Shown here: one piece after another, positions 1 through 8,629 of the stretch
Layout of the letters: every line of letters begins with the position of its first letter
Numbering within the stretch: the stretch's first letter is position 1
Source: Sorangium cellulosum
GTDB taxonomy: Bacteria > Myxococcota_A > Polyangia > Polyangiales > Polyangiaceae
Assembly: GCF_004135735.1 (NCBI RefSeq)
Contig: NZ_CP012670.1
Span: 8,999,501 to 9,063,500, forward strand
Length of the DNA stretch: 64,000 nucleotides
Reading direction: 5' to 3'
Position numbers and translations under genes: made by a program
Notes under the pieces: model-generated
Database searches by the model: none
What the model saw: the letters and a program-made list of their open reading frames with translations, nothing else
Told to the model about the DNA's origin: nothing

Positions 1-98
1 GGCTCGGCCGGAGCCCCCCCGCGGCCGGCGGCGCGCTGGCGGGGGTGTATGAGGCTCCCCTGCCTCAGGCCGCACGCGACGACCGCTCAGCAGGCTCC

Positions 99-758
99 TC
101 AGGGGTCATCGCTCTGCGTAGGGTAGGCCAAGCGCCCTAGACGAGAGATGAGCTCCTGGAGGAATGCCCGCAAGTCTGAAACCGCGATGTCACCCGGGAC
201 GGAGGCATCATCGCCGATCTCGATCTCCGAGAGGATCCATGCCAGGGAGCCGGGCGTCACGCCGCCATCCTTTCGCTTGGCGAGCGGCAGCGCATCTTCC
301 ACTTTGTAGCCAGCGCGCTCCAGCGCATAGACGTCAACCAGATCGCGGATCTCCGAGCGGGATAGCAGCGTGCAGAGCTTGTTCGCGAGGATCTCCTCCG
401 GTGGATCGACGCGGATGTCGCCAAAGAGCCGCTTTTCCGGGTAGCCTTGGAAGGCGTGATCGACGACCAGATCGACCACTACCCGATCCTTGCCACGCTT
501 CACCAGACGGCGGCGAAAATTGGGCGCGGTCTCCTTGTTCTCGATGGCACCGCCGATCTCCTGCACGACCGCTCGCAGGGCCTCATCGGCGTGATCGAGA
601 TCCTCCGTGGTCGTAAAGAGATCCAGGTCTGCCGTTCGTCGATGATGGAGGTGAAAGCCAGCGAGCGCAGCGCCTCCCGTCACGAAGAAACGTCGTTGGC
701 GACGGAAGAAGGCCGCGAGCACCTCCTCCTGCAGCGGGCTAAGCAGGCTCTTGCTCAA
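99..758 (-). CDS. AbiEii-type nucleotidyltransferase
   Basis: A 219-aa protein of the AbiEii/AbiGii nucleotidyltransferase fold. A GGAALAG segment is followed by TADLDLF, giving the DxD metal-binding pair. Further on, NKLCTLLSR and RDLVDVYAL match the conserved K and RD.xD region of the family. Characterised AbiEii toxins transfer nucleotides to RNA targets as the toxin half of an abortive-infection toxin-antitoxin pair. The start overlaps the 3' end of the upstream nuclease-STAND gene by about 20 bp, so the two are almost certainly co-transcribed and translationally coupled. No AbiEi-like antitoxin gene (winged helix) is visible on the upstream side, which is unusual. One could lie just outside the left edge. 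The family call is firm; a toxin role is inference. Confidence 0.8.
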   Translation of the reverse strand: MSKSLLSPLQEEVLAAFFRRQRRFFVTGGAALAGFHLHHRRTADLDLFTTTEDLDHADEALRAVVQEIGGAIENKETAPNFRRRLVKRGKDRVVVDLVVDHAFQGYPEKRLFGDIRVDPPEEILANKLCTLLSRSEIRDLVDVYALERAGYKVEDALPLAKRKDGGVTPGSLAWILSEIEIGDDASVPGDIAVSDLRAFLQELISRLGRLAYPTQSDDP

Positions 759-3700
759 GTAAACCCTCCTTGTGCCATAGCTTCAGCAGAAACTCCCAGA
801 AGCGCTTGCGTCGCCCGAGGTGCCGGGCCAGCTGGCTGAACCGCGCCGCGACCTCTTCGGGAGTGGTGAACCGCCAGACGTCTGGGTCCTGTGCTTCACG
901 CAGGATCTTGCCCAGTAGCCGATCGCGCTCAGGCGGTGATGCGGTGTTCAGCCGGCGTCGGACCTCGCCGACGGGGATGGGATCGTCCCAGAGAAAGTAT
1001 GGGATGGCCTGATCGTCATCGAGATCGCTGGAGAGCGGTGTGGCTAACTCCGGGTTGCCAGGGCCGATCGGAGCCTCGGAAACGCTGCGTCGAGCCAGGG
1101 CTGCTCGGCTTGCGGCGTCGGGTTTGTCAGCCCCGCGGACGCTGCCTGAACCCGGCAAGGGTACGACGTCGATCTTCAGGCCGCCGACGCTCGAGTCGCC
1201 CATGACCGCGAGCCAGAGCCAGCTGCGAAGCGCAGATGGAGCGTCTTTCGAGAGATGGTCGATGATCCCGGGAGCGGGTTCACGAAGCAGGCGGACGCTC
1301 CAGACGAGGCGTTGATTCTGGGCGTCCAGCGCTCGTTCAAGCGCACGGCGCCTGACCACGAGCGCCTTCTGCCATGTGATTTGTCCCCTTGAATGATGAG
1401 AATAAATGACCACTACGCGCCCTTCGCGATCCATGAAGCACCAGTTCGCGCCTCCTCCCACGGGCTTCGCGTCGACGAGATCGAGGAGGACTCGTAGCCA
1501 TCTGGCCGGGAGCCTGCAGGACCGCGCGATGCCACGAAGCCCATGATAGCCAGACTCAACGGAGGTGCCCGTCAGCTCGATTGTTCGATCGCCCATCGGA
1601 ATTTCGTACGCTCCGATGCGCTCGTCCGACCAGGGAGCCCAGATGGCCTCCCCAGGATCGACACCATCACACCCGAACTCGCCGTCCTCGCAGAGGAGAC
1701 CGAGTGTTTGTGGGTCAACAGAGCGCGCATGAGCCGCAAGCAACCCGGCGTCGCGCTCTGCTGCCGCGGCGGCTCCGATCCATAGCGTGGAGTCGGCATG
1801 ACTCTCCCGCTCACGCGCGCGAACTTCTCCCCAGAGGGTGATCCACTCGTCTTCTTCCGGTTCGAAGCGCGGGGCTGCGCCTCTCGGAAGACGAAGCCAG
1901 GGCGCGATCTCGGGAGGCGAGGCTGTCCTCACCCACTCGACGGCTCGATCCACCTGCTCCTGGGAGCGCAGTTGAATCGAGGAGACGAGGCCGTCATCCG
2001 CCCAGAACACCCAGGGCTCTCTGTCCGTGGAGGACTCTAGGGCGGCGTCGCTCGCGGGGTTCGGCTCGATCCGGGCGATGCGCACAGGATCCACTGGCGG
2101 CTCGATCGGCCCGTTGGCTCCGCGCCGCACGTCCGCAGGTGCGCGCGCCGCGAGATAAGCTTGCAGCTGACGGCAGCCGGTCCTGATGTACTTCTCGGCC
2201 ACCGTACACACCGGGCTGACCTCCCCACGTACCCTGGCATCGCCGTGGTACCGCGCGATCGCTACATCCATCCCGATGGCCGCGGCCGCCTCCTCGCCGC
2301 GCGTGTCTCCGTAGAACTCAGCCTCGCTCCAGCCCATCGCGCGCAGGTGTGCCACGAGCGCACCGAACGCGAAACGAAGCGGAGAGAGCGTGGAAATCTC
2401 TGCCTGCTCCGCATGCGCGCGCAGGATTCGGGCGGCGCGCGGGTCGAGCCCCTCTGCCCGCTCCGGTGACCACATGTGCAGATCCATCGAGCCCGCATAT
2501 CGGAAGAATGGATCGATGGCTGGAGGCACGACGTACCAGGCGAATCTCGCCGAGACAGGCTTGACTCCGTGATGATCACTTGCCGCTCGGGCGGCCTCGG
2601 CGTCGATGGGGAGCGTTTCCCCGATCGACGCATACAACCGATGCGCCCGTTCGAGAATGGCAGGATCCACGTCGACGCCCACGGCGCGCGCGCGCTCGAC
2701 GACGCCGCGCGCCGCATGGAGCACCGCGACGTCCTCCCGGCGATGCGGGGCGTCCGGGGAGAGCACGTGCTCGTCGACCCACCGAACGAGCTGCACCAGG
2801 CCCGGATCCGCGCCGGTCAGGCAGGCGGCCCCGAAGGCCACCATCGAGATGTCCTCGACCATTTGGGGATCGTTGGTGCAAATCACCATATCCAACCATC
2901 GGATTAGCTCGCCGATATCTCTGGAAGCCCAACGCGCCAGCTCGGCGCGGAGACGCCTGCGCCAGGCCGTGTCCACCGACGTGAGCGCCCAGGCCAGGAG
3001 CAGCGGCGGACCGTCCGCCGGGTCGTCTTCCGCGAGCGTGAGCTCCTCCAAGGCCGGATCGCCGCTCCCTTCCCATGGCTGCCCGCTGTCGCCGGGCAGA
3101 TGCCGCGGACCTGACCAGACCTGGTCACGCCGCGCTGGCAGGAGCGGAAGGAGCGCCTCATGGACGAAGCGGGGACCGAATGGATGGATCACATCCCGAG
3201 CCACCGGAATGCAGAGCTCGGCCAGCACCCGCCGACACGAGGGCATGCTGGCCAGCAGCCGGTCGAGCACCCATCCGTGGTAGGTGCAGGCTGCGCCGGC
3301 GTCCAGCGCGGCGATGGCCCGTAGCTCCAGGCGCTCTATCTCCTCGCGCGGTAGCTGATCGAGCCAGAGGCCCGAGCGAACCAGGCTGGTCCCCTGCTGC
3401 GCGAGCAGGATCGCCGCCTGCGTCAAGGCGTCGCGCCGATCCCGCAGCACCTCGGGGAGCGGCGGCGCCTCGCCTCGTGCCAGCGCGTCCTGCGCCGCCT
3501 CGCATGCTCGGCGGGCGATGAGGTAGTCCACGAGGGGCTCAGACGCCAGCTCGACATGCTGGATCGGCGGATGGAGATGGTCGTCCGGCTCCGTCGCCCA
3601 CTCGGTCACGAGGCCGTGCTCCTTGGCCTGGTCGAGCAGCCAGAGGGCGTCGCCGATCGAGAGCCCCTGAGCCGGCGGGAACGCTGCGTAGACCGCGGCG

Positions 3701-5607
3701 ACAGCGTTGTCACGGCTCATCGCACCGCGCCCCATGCTGGCCCCGGCGAGCGCTGTGAGCGCCTCGCGCAGGGGGACGCGCCGACTCCCTTCGAGCTTGT
3801 CTTGCAGGGCTTCTTCGACGCGCTTGAGCTTCTCGCTGAGCAGCGCAGTGAGGGACACCTCCTGGGGCCGAGAGCCCCAGGCTGCTGCGTGCGCCGGTCT
3901 CCGCCGGCGAAGCTCGCAGTAGAGCCGCGCGCTCAAAGGCTCCCGGATCGCCCAGCGGATTCGCCTGTCCGGGAGCTCGATCTTCCACACTTCGCAGGCT
4001 TTCCGCAACAGCGTGTCGACCTCACCGTCCGTGGGGAGCGCAATCTCATGGAACAGGCCGACGCGTACACGACCCAGGATCGCCTCGCGGCTGGCCGTTC
4101 GCAGGGTCACCGCGGCCCGTATCCGGGGGTGGCGCTCCAGGTGCACCGAAAGCTCGCCGAGCAGCTCGGCCCAGCGGCGATGCTTCCCCGACTCCTCAAG
4201 GCCATCGATCGCGAGCAGGAAGCAGACCGGCTCGGGCTCCACCCCGCCATCGCGGACCGAGGCCGAATCGGCCTGTTGAGCAGAGCCCTGGAGGTCTGCG
4301 GCGTCCTGCGGGGCTTGCACCGGCCTTCGCGTCCGTCGCACATCCGCGCGCGTCGCCGTCGCTTCCATGGCGTTCAGGATCTCGGGGAGCCGAGAGCGAG
4401 GTTGATCCAGCGCATTACGAAGGATCTCTTCCCATCCTTTTTCGACAGGGCAATCCCTGGCGCGGAGGATCACCGCTGGCATCCCGCGGCTCAGCCGCTG
4501 CTGGACCGCATGTGCGAGGCCATGGGTCTTCCCGGCGCCTGGCGCACCTACGTAGGCGCCGAGGAGTCGCGCTCCGCGCCAGCGCGCCCATGCGGCGCGA
4601 AGGCACGAGGATGGATGCCCCAGCTCGTCGACACAGCGCTCCAGGTGCTCGCGAATGCTGCGCGTTGGGACGTGGAAGCGGTCGCGTTCGAGATCGAGGA
4701 GCATCCCGGCGAGCCGGCGGAGGTGTTGCTCGTCGCGCTCGCTCGGCTCCAGCTGGTCCGGGGGAGGCGTGGCGTGACAGAGCGCATAGGCCAGCGCGTT
4801 GCCCGCGCCTATCATGCGGTCCAGGGCGTCGAGGGCTGCCACGCGGAGTTGCTCCGCGTCGGGGACATCGCGTCCGACAATCGATAACCGCTCCAGGCGA
4901 GCGACATCCTCGCGCAGCGCCTCCAGCTTGGCCGCTGCCGCCTTCACATGGTGGAGAATCTTCGCGCGCGCTTCACGCTCACCCAAACGGAGCGCGAGAT
5001 CTTCCTCCAGCCGGCCGGTTGCGTGCAGATCCGGATCGTAGCGGACGTTGAGCCAGCCACGGTGGACAGCCTCGAAGCGCTGGGTTAGGTCGGTCAGTGT
5101 GAAGACGCTGTCGGTGAACCAGTACGCGTGCAGCCCCTCGTTTTCGCTCTCACTGAGCAGCGCCTCGAGCTTCGCCCCGTCCCAGAGGTCGACTTCGATG
5201 CTCGGCGCAATCTTGGCCGCCCTGTCGATCCAGTCCCTCCACCGCGCCCGGTCCGTCTTCTCCTTGCGGCCGCGATCGTCGGTCAGGGCACAGGGCAGAG
5301 CAACACAGTAGCGCACGAGGTCCGGGCGTACCGTGATCGCCCGCTGAAAGGAGGCGTGGATCTGATCGATCTGGGTTCGATCGAGGTGTCCGGAAAACCA
5401 CTTCGCCTGCAGGCCGACGACCTCCCCGGATGCCAGCACGGCGTACGCGTCCAGACCGCCATCGCCCCCCCGCCCATCGGGGATCCCGACCTCCCGGAGC
5501 TCACCCGCGTACTCCTTCCGGCACCAGCGCTCGAAGAGCTGGCTGGCGAAGGCCTCGAAGGCCTCGGCCTTGTCCTTCCCGCGCGCGTCGAACCGGCTCC
5601 AGTCCAT
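739..5607 (-). CDS. Nuclease-STAND NTPase (Avs-like defence protein)
   Basis: About 1622 aa. The N-terminus (residues 1-110) looks like a PD-(D/E)xK endonuclease of the Mrr/Cap4 (DUF4297-like) kind: GGDGGLD with D53, then LQAKW with Q67 and K69. A helical linker follows. The P-loop GAPGAGKT is at 354-361 and a Walker-B-like AIDGLEE at about 466-472, typical of a STAND/AAA NTPase. The remaining 1100 residues are mostly helical with no motif I recognise, in the position of a ligand-sensor domain. Length and order fit antiviral STAND (Avs) proteins, in which target binding triggers an N-terminal nuclease. The start at ATG 5607 begins the nuclease domain; ATG 5625 is an alternative and neither has a clean ribosome site. 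It is followed with overlap by the AbiEii-like gene. By eye, GC3 is lower than in neighbouring genes, suggesting acquisition. Defence is inferred. Confidence 0.75.
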   Translation of the reverse strand: MDWSRFDARGKDKAEAFEAFASQLFERWCRKEYAGELREVGIPDGRGGDGGLDAYAVLASGEVVGLQAKWFSGHLDRTQIDQIHASFQRAITVRPDLVRYCVALPCALTDDRGRKEKTDRARWRDWIDRAAKIAPSIEVDLWDGAKLEALLSESENEGLHAYWFTDSVFTLTDLTQRFEAVHRGWLNVRYDPDLHATGRLEEDLALRLGEREARAKILHHVKAAAAKLEALREDVARLERLSIVGRDVPDAEQLRVAALDALDRMIGAGNALAYALCHATPPPDQLEPSERDEQHLRRLAGMLLDLERDRFHVPTRSIREHLERCVDELGHPSSCLRAAWARWRGARLLGAYVGAPGAGKTHGLAHAVQQRLSRGMPAVILRARDCPVEKGWEEILRNALDQPRSRLPEILNAMEATATRADVRRTRRPVQAPQDAADLQGSAQQADSASVRDGGVEPEPVCFLLAIDGLEESGKHRRWAELLGELSVHLERHPRIRAAVTLRTASREAILGRVRVGLFHEIALPTDGEVDTLLRKACEVWKIELPDRRIRWAIREPLSARLYCELRRRRPAHAAAWGSRPQEVSLTALLSEKLKRVEEALQDKLEGSRRVPLREALTALAGASMGRGAMSRDNAVAAVYAAFPPAQGLSIGDALWLLDQAKEHGLVTEWATEPDDHLHPPIQHVELASEPLVDYLIARRACEAAQDALARGEAPPLPEVLRDRRDALTQAAILLAQQGTSLVRSGLWLDQLPREEIERLELRAIAALDAGAACTYHGWVLDRLLASMPSCRRVLAELCIPVARDVIHPFGPRFVHEALLPLLPARRDQVWSGPRHLPGDSGQPWEGSGDPALEELTLAEDDPADGPPLLLAWALTSVDTAWRRRLRAELARWASRDIGELIRWLDMVICTNDPQMVEDISMVAFGAACLTGADPGLVQLVRWVDEHVLSPDAPHRREDVAVLHAARGVVERARAVGVDVDPAILERAHRLYASIGETLPIDAEAARAASDHHGVKPVSARFAWYVVPPAIDPFFRYAGSMDLHMWSPERAEGLDPRAARILRAHAEQAEISTLSPLRFAFGALVAHLRAMGWSEAEFYGDTRGEEAAAAIGMDVAIARYHGDARVRGEVSPVCTVAEKYIRTGCRQLQAYLAARAPADVRRGANGPIEPPVDPVRIARIEPNPASDAALESSTDREPWVFWADDGLVSSIQLRSQEQVDRAVEWVRTASPPEIAPWLRLPRGAAPRFEPEEDEWITLWGEVRARERESHADSTLWIGAAAAAERDAGLLAAHARSVDPQTLGLLCEDGEFGCDGVDPGEAIWAPWSDERIGAYEIPMGDRTIELTGTSVESGYHGLRGIARSCRLPARWLRVLLDLVDAKPVGGGANWCFMDREGRVVVIYSHHSRGQITWQKALVVRRRALERALDAQNQRLVWSVRLLREPAPGIIDHLSKDAPSALRSWLWLAVMGDSSVGGLKIDVVPLPGSGSVRGADKPDAASRAALARRSVSEAPIGPGNPELATPLSSDLDDDQAIPYFLWDDPIPVGEVRRRLNTASPPERDRLLGKILREAQDPDVWRFTTPEEVAARFSQLARHLGRRKRFWEFLLKLWHKEGLLEQEPA

Positions 5608-5894
5608 GCCTCTCGCAAGCAACATGCCCCCCGACGCCCCCGGGACGCAAGCTGGCCCGGGCCGCTTCGACCCCCGCGCTGTCTCGGCGCCGGGCGCGAG
5701 CGGCTCGATGTACGAGATCGTCGCTCGCGAGAGCGCCCAGCGCGTCGTGCTCACGCCCCTGGCGGAGCATGCGCCCGGCGCGCTCTACCGATCCAGCGGA
5801 GCTTCCGTCCCAGCCAGGCCAGGGCGAGCGGGCGCGCTCCTCGATGCCGAGGACGACGGGAGAGCCCGCCGCGCGCCCTCGTGGCAGCCGGGCG

Positions 5895-6629
5895 TCAATA
5901 CAGGTGGAACTCCGGGTGCCGCACGAGCCCGTAACACACCGCCGCCCACCCCGCCTCGGCCGGCGAGAACCGCGACCTCGCCGCCCCCTTCGCGCGGTGC
6001 CGCGTGACCGTGCCCGCATAGAGCGCGAAGAACTTCTCCTCCCGGTCCGGCGGCGCGAGGCGCGCCGGGTAGCTCAGGAACGTCCGGTGCAGCACGTCGA
6101 AGCGCGGCGCGAAGGCCGCCTCGTCGAGCTCCTGCCCGGGCAGGTCGAACGCGAAGATGAACCGGCGCTCGATCGGGACCCGCTCCTTCGCCTTGAGGTC
6201 GTGCTCCAGGGCGCGGTCGCACAGCGCGATGCCGAGCCGCTCGAACGCCGCCAGCATGAGCGCGTTGGTCTGCGTGGCGCGCGGGAGATCCAGCCTGTAG
6301 TCGGGCAGCCCGAGCGCAGCGAGGTAGTCTTGCCAGGCGTCGAAGAGCGCGGCCCCGTCGTTCCCCCGCGCGCGGCGCTCGGCCTCGGCGAGGGTCAGCC
6401 CGCCGAACAGCCGGAGATAGGTCCGGAGGTACGCCTCGGCCGGGATCAGCCGCAGGTCCTCCCTCCGCGCCCCGCTGTGGGCCACGCGCGCCGCCTCCCG
6501 CGGCGGCGCGGCAGCGGCAGGCCGCGGCGCCACCGCCTCCTTCGGGCCGCACGCGCCCGCGAGCGCAGCCAGGCCGGCCAGCACCAGGGCCCTCCCCCGC
6601 CCCGGCGCCCTCCCCCGCCCCGCCGTCAC
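5895..6629 (-). CDS. Putative lipoprotein coupled to DUF1549-like protein
   Basis: A 244-aa protein starting at GTG 6629, whose GTGA overlaps the stop codon of the upstream gene, so it is translationally coupled to it. The N-terminus is arginine-rich, then hydrophobic, ending LAALAGAC, a good lipobox. An Ala/Pro-rich linker of about 25 residues leads to a globular helical domain with repeated Tyr/Arg segments (YLRTYLRLFG, DYRLDLPRATQ). No catalytic motif is recognised and no family is assigned. Coupling suggests it works with the haem-motif protein in the periplasm or on the outer membrane. Confidence 0.7.
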   Translation of the reverse strand: MTAGRGRAPGRGRALVLAGLAALAGACGPKEAVAPRPAAAAPPREAARVAHSGARREDLRLIPAEAYLRTYLRLFGGLTLAEAERRARGNDGAALFDAWQDYLAALGLPDYRLDLPRATQTNALMLAAFERLGIALCDRALEHDLKAKERVPIERRFIFAFDLPGQELDEAAFAPRFDVLHRTFLSYPARLAPPDREEKFFALYAGTVTRHRAKGAARSRFSPAEAGWAAVCYGLVRHPEFHLY

Positions 6630-8563
6630 CGCGCCCCCCCGCCGCGCTCCCCCGCGCCCCGCGCGCTCCCTCCGCGCGCGTATGCCGGCGACCGCACGAT
6701 CGCCCCCACCAGCGCCCGCATCCGGTAGCCGCGCGACACGAACCGCTCGCGCAGCGACCGCAGCAGCGCCTCGTCCCCGTCGCCCACCGGCCTCCCGAGC
6801 AGCGCCTCGGTCACCCGCCGGACCGCGCACGACGCGAACTCCCGCCTCCGCGTCAGATCCGCCGCCGCCCCGACCGGCCCCCGCTCGGTGTGGTCCTCCG
6901 AGGCGTACGCCCCCCGGAGCACCCCGCGCTCCTGGTCCGAGAACGCAGGGTCGTAGAACGGCTGGCACACGAGCCGCGCCTTGCCCTGGGCGTTCAGCTT
7001 GCAAAAGGGGTTCTCGATCGGGAACTTCTCGGCCGGCAGATAGGTCCACGTCGTCTCCTCGACCCGCGAGAAGTACGCCGCGAGCGGCTCGAGCGTCGCA
7101 TGGCAGCTCGCGCAGCCGGGGCGCACCATGAGGTCGACCTCGTCCGAGGGCGGGAGCTCCGCGTGCTCGGCGCTGAAGCCCTTGCACAGGAATGCATCGT
7201 AGAGCGCCGCCGCGCGCGCCCGGCGCGACGCGTACTTCGTGAGGAACACCGGCATGGTGATGAGCCCCGCCGCGCGCGGCCCGCGATCGGGGATGAACGT
7301 CCAGTCGGACACGTCGTGCGGAAAGACGACCGGCGGCACCGCGCTCGGCGAGAACAGGGGCGCCTCGTCGTCGCGCATCCCGAACGCCGTGTGCTGGGCG
7401 CAGCACGCCCCGGGCGCGCTCGATTGATAGAACTGCGCGAGCGGCCCGTTGATGAACGTGTAACGCCCGGTCAGCATCTCCCGGAAGTCGCGGTCCGCCC
7501 CGAAGACGTGCTTCATGTAATGAATCGCCTCCTGGGCCCACCAGAACTTGTGCCAGCCGGAGCTCGTCGTCGTCACGAGCCCGATGGGGTCCTCGACGCC
7601 GAGCGGCACATGCGCCGGCAACAGGAAGGCGCGCGGATCCCTCCACCAATTCTCGCCGGGCATGCAGCGCACGAGCCCGATGCCGCAGCCGCAATCCACG
7701 CTCATCCACGGCGCGAGCGCGCTCCGGCACGAGATCGGCTCGCCCCGGTGCGCCTTCGCGTACGGGTCGTCGGGCATCGGCGGGCGGATGCGGCCCGGTG
7801 GGAGCGGCGCGCCCCTCGGCAGCGGGGGGATGTCGCTCGCCCAGAGGTGGCCGACGTCGGCCGTCTGCGCCTCCTCCTTGCAGATCCGGATCGCGACCGT
7901 CGGTGTCTTGCCGTCCGGCTCGAACAGGAGCGCTCGTATCGGGCGATAGGCGCTGTCCGGATCCTTCCATCCGGCGCCGTAACGCTGCGTCGGAGAGACC
8001 GAGAGATAATCTCGGTAGAGCCAGTAGGGGCGCACGAGCGTGGTCCGCTCGTCGAGCAGGCGCTGGGAGATGGGGATCCGCGTCCCGGTGGGGAGCGCGC
8101 CGTTCGCCACCCGGAGCCCGCTCTCGAGCGGGCTGAAGCAGAACTCGCCGTCGATCACGGGGAGCAGGCGGCGCTGGTTCTGGCGATAGTAGACGTGAAG
8201 CGGCTCCCCGTCCGGGCCGAGCACCTCGATCCGGTGGAGCGTCGTCGCCCGCGGCGCGAAGTAGACCGCCGGGCCGAGCTCCAGCCGCAGGGCATCCATG
8301 TAGATGCGCGTGAGCCGGTCGACATACCCCGGGCCGTCGAGGTGGCGCTCGATCCAGGCGTCGAGATCGAAGCCCGGCGCCTCGAAGTCGGCGAGCTCGG
8401 CGCGCGTCGGGAGCCGCCCCAGGAGGTCCAGCGAGAGCGCGCGGAAATACCGGTACTGCTCCAGCGTCGGCGCGGCGGCGGACGGCGGCGCCAGCAAGGC
8501 CGCGGCCGCCGCCGCGAGGAGCGCCGCCGCGGGCAGCGCGCGCGCGACGCGCCGCCCCCTCAC
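6626..8563 (-). CDS. Secreted DUF1549-like protein with a CxxCH motif
   Basis: A 645-aa protein with an Ala/Leu signal peptide (first ~30 residues). Soon after comes RALSLDLLGRLPTRAELADF, the hallmark of the DUF1549 helical module found in planctomycete and myxobacterial cytochrome-like proteins. A single CASCH motif in PGCASCHATLEPLA near residue 490 is a candidate covalent c-haem site, in the place where DUF1588-type domains carry one. There are several other Cys-rich patches (CGCG, CC). A periplasmic, possibly haem-binding protein is likely; the substrate is unknown. Its gene starts 67 bp after the ABC ATPase gene on the same strand and overlaps the following lipoprotein gene by 4 bp. Confidence 0.72.
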   Translation of the reverse strand: MRGRRVARALPAAALLAAAAAALLAPPSAAAPTLEQYRYFRALSLDLLGRLPTRAELADFEAPGFDLDAWIERHLDGPGYVDRLTRIYMDALRLELGPAVYFAPRATTLHRIEVLGPDGEPLHVYYRQNQRRLLPVIDGEFCFSPLESGLRVANGALPTGTRIPISQRLLDERTTLVRPYWLYRDYLSVSPTQRYGAGWKDPDSAYRPIRALLFEPDGKTPTVAIRICKEEAQTADVGHLWASDIPPLPRGAPLPPGRIRPPMPDDPYAKAHRGEPISCRSALAPWMSVDCGCGIGLVRCMPGENWWRDPRAFLLPAHVPLGVEDPIGLVTTTSSGWHKFWWAQEAIHYMKHVFGADRDFREMLTGRYTFINGPLAQFYQSSAPGACCAQHTAFGMRDDEAPLFSPSAVPPVVFPHDVSDWTFIPDRGPRAAGLITMPVFLTKYASRRARAAALYDAFLCKGFSAEHAELPPSDEVDLMVRPGCASCHATLEPLAAYFSRVEETTWTYLPAEKFPIENPFCKLNAQGKARLVCQPFYDPAFSDQERGVLRGAYASEDHTERGPVGAAADLTRRREFASCAVRRVTEALLGRPVGDGDEALLRSLRERFVSRGYRMRALVGAIVRSPAYARGGSARGAGERGGGAR

Positions 8564-8629
8564 CGCGCCCCCCGGCCCGCCGCGCTCCGCCCCCTCACGG
8601 CACCCCCCGGCCCGCCGCGCGCCGCCCCC

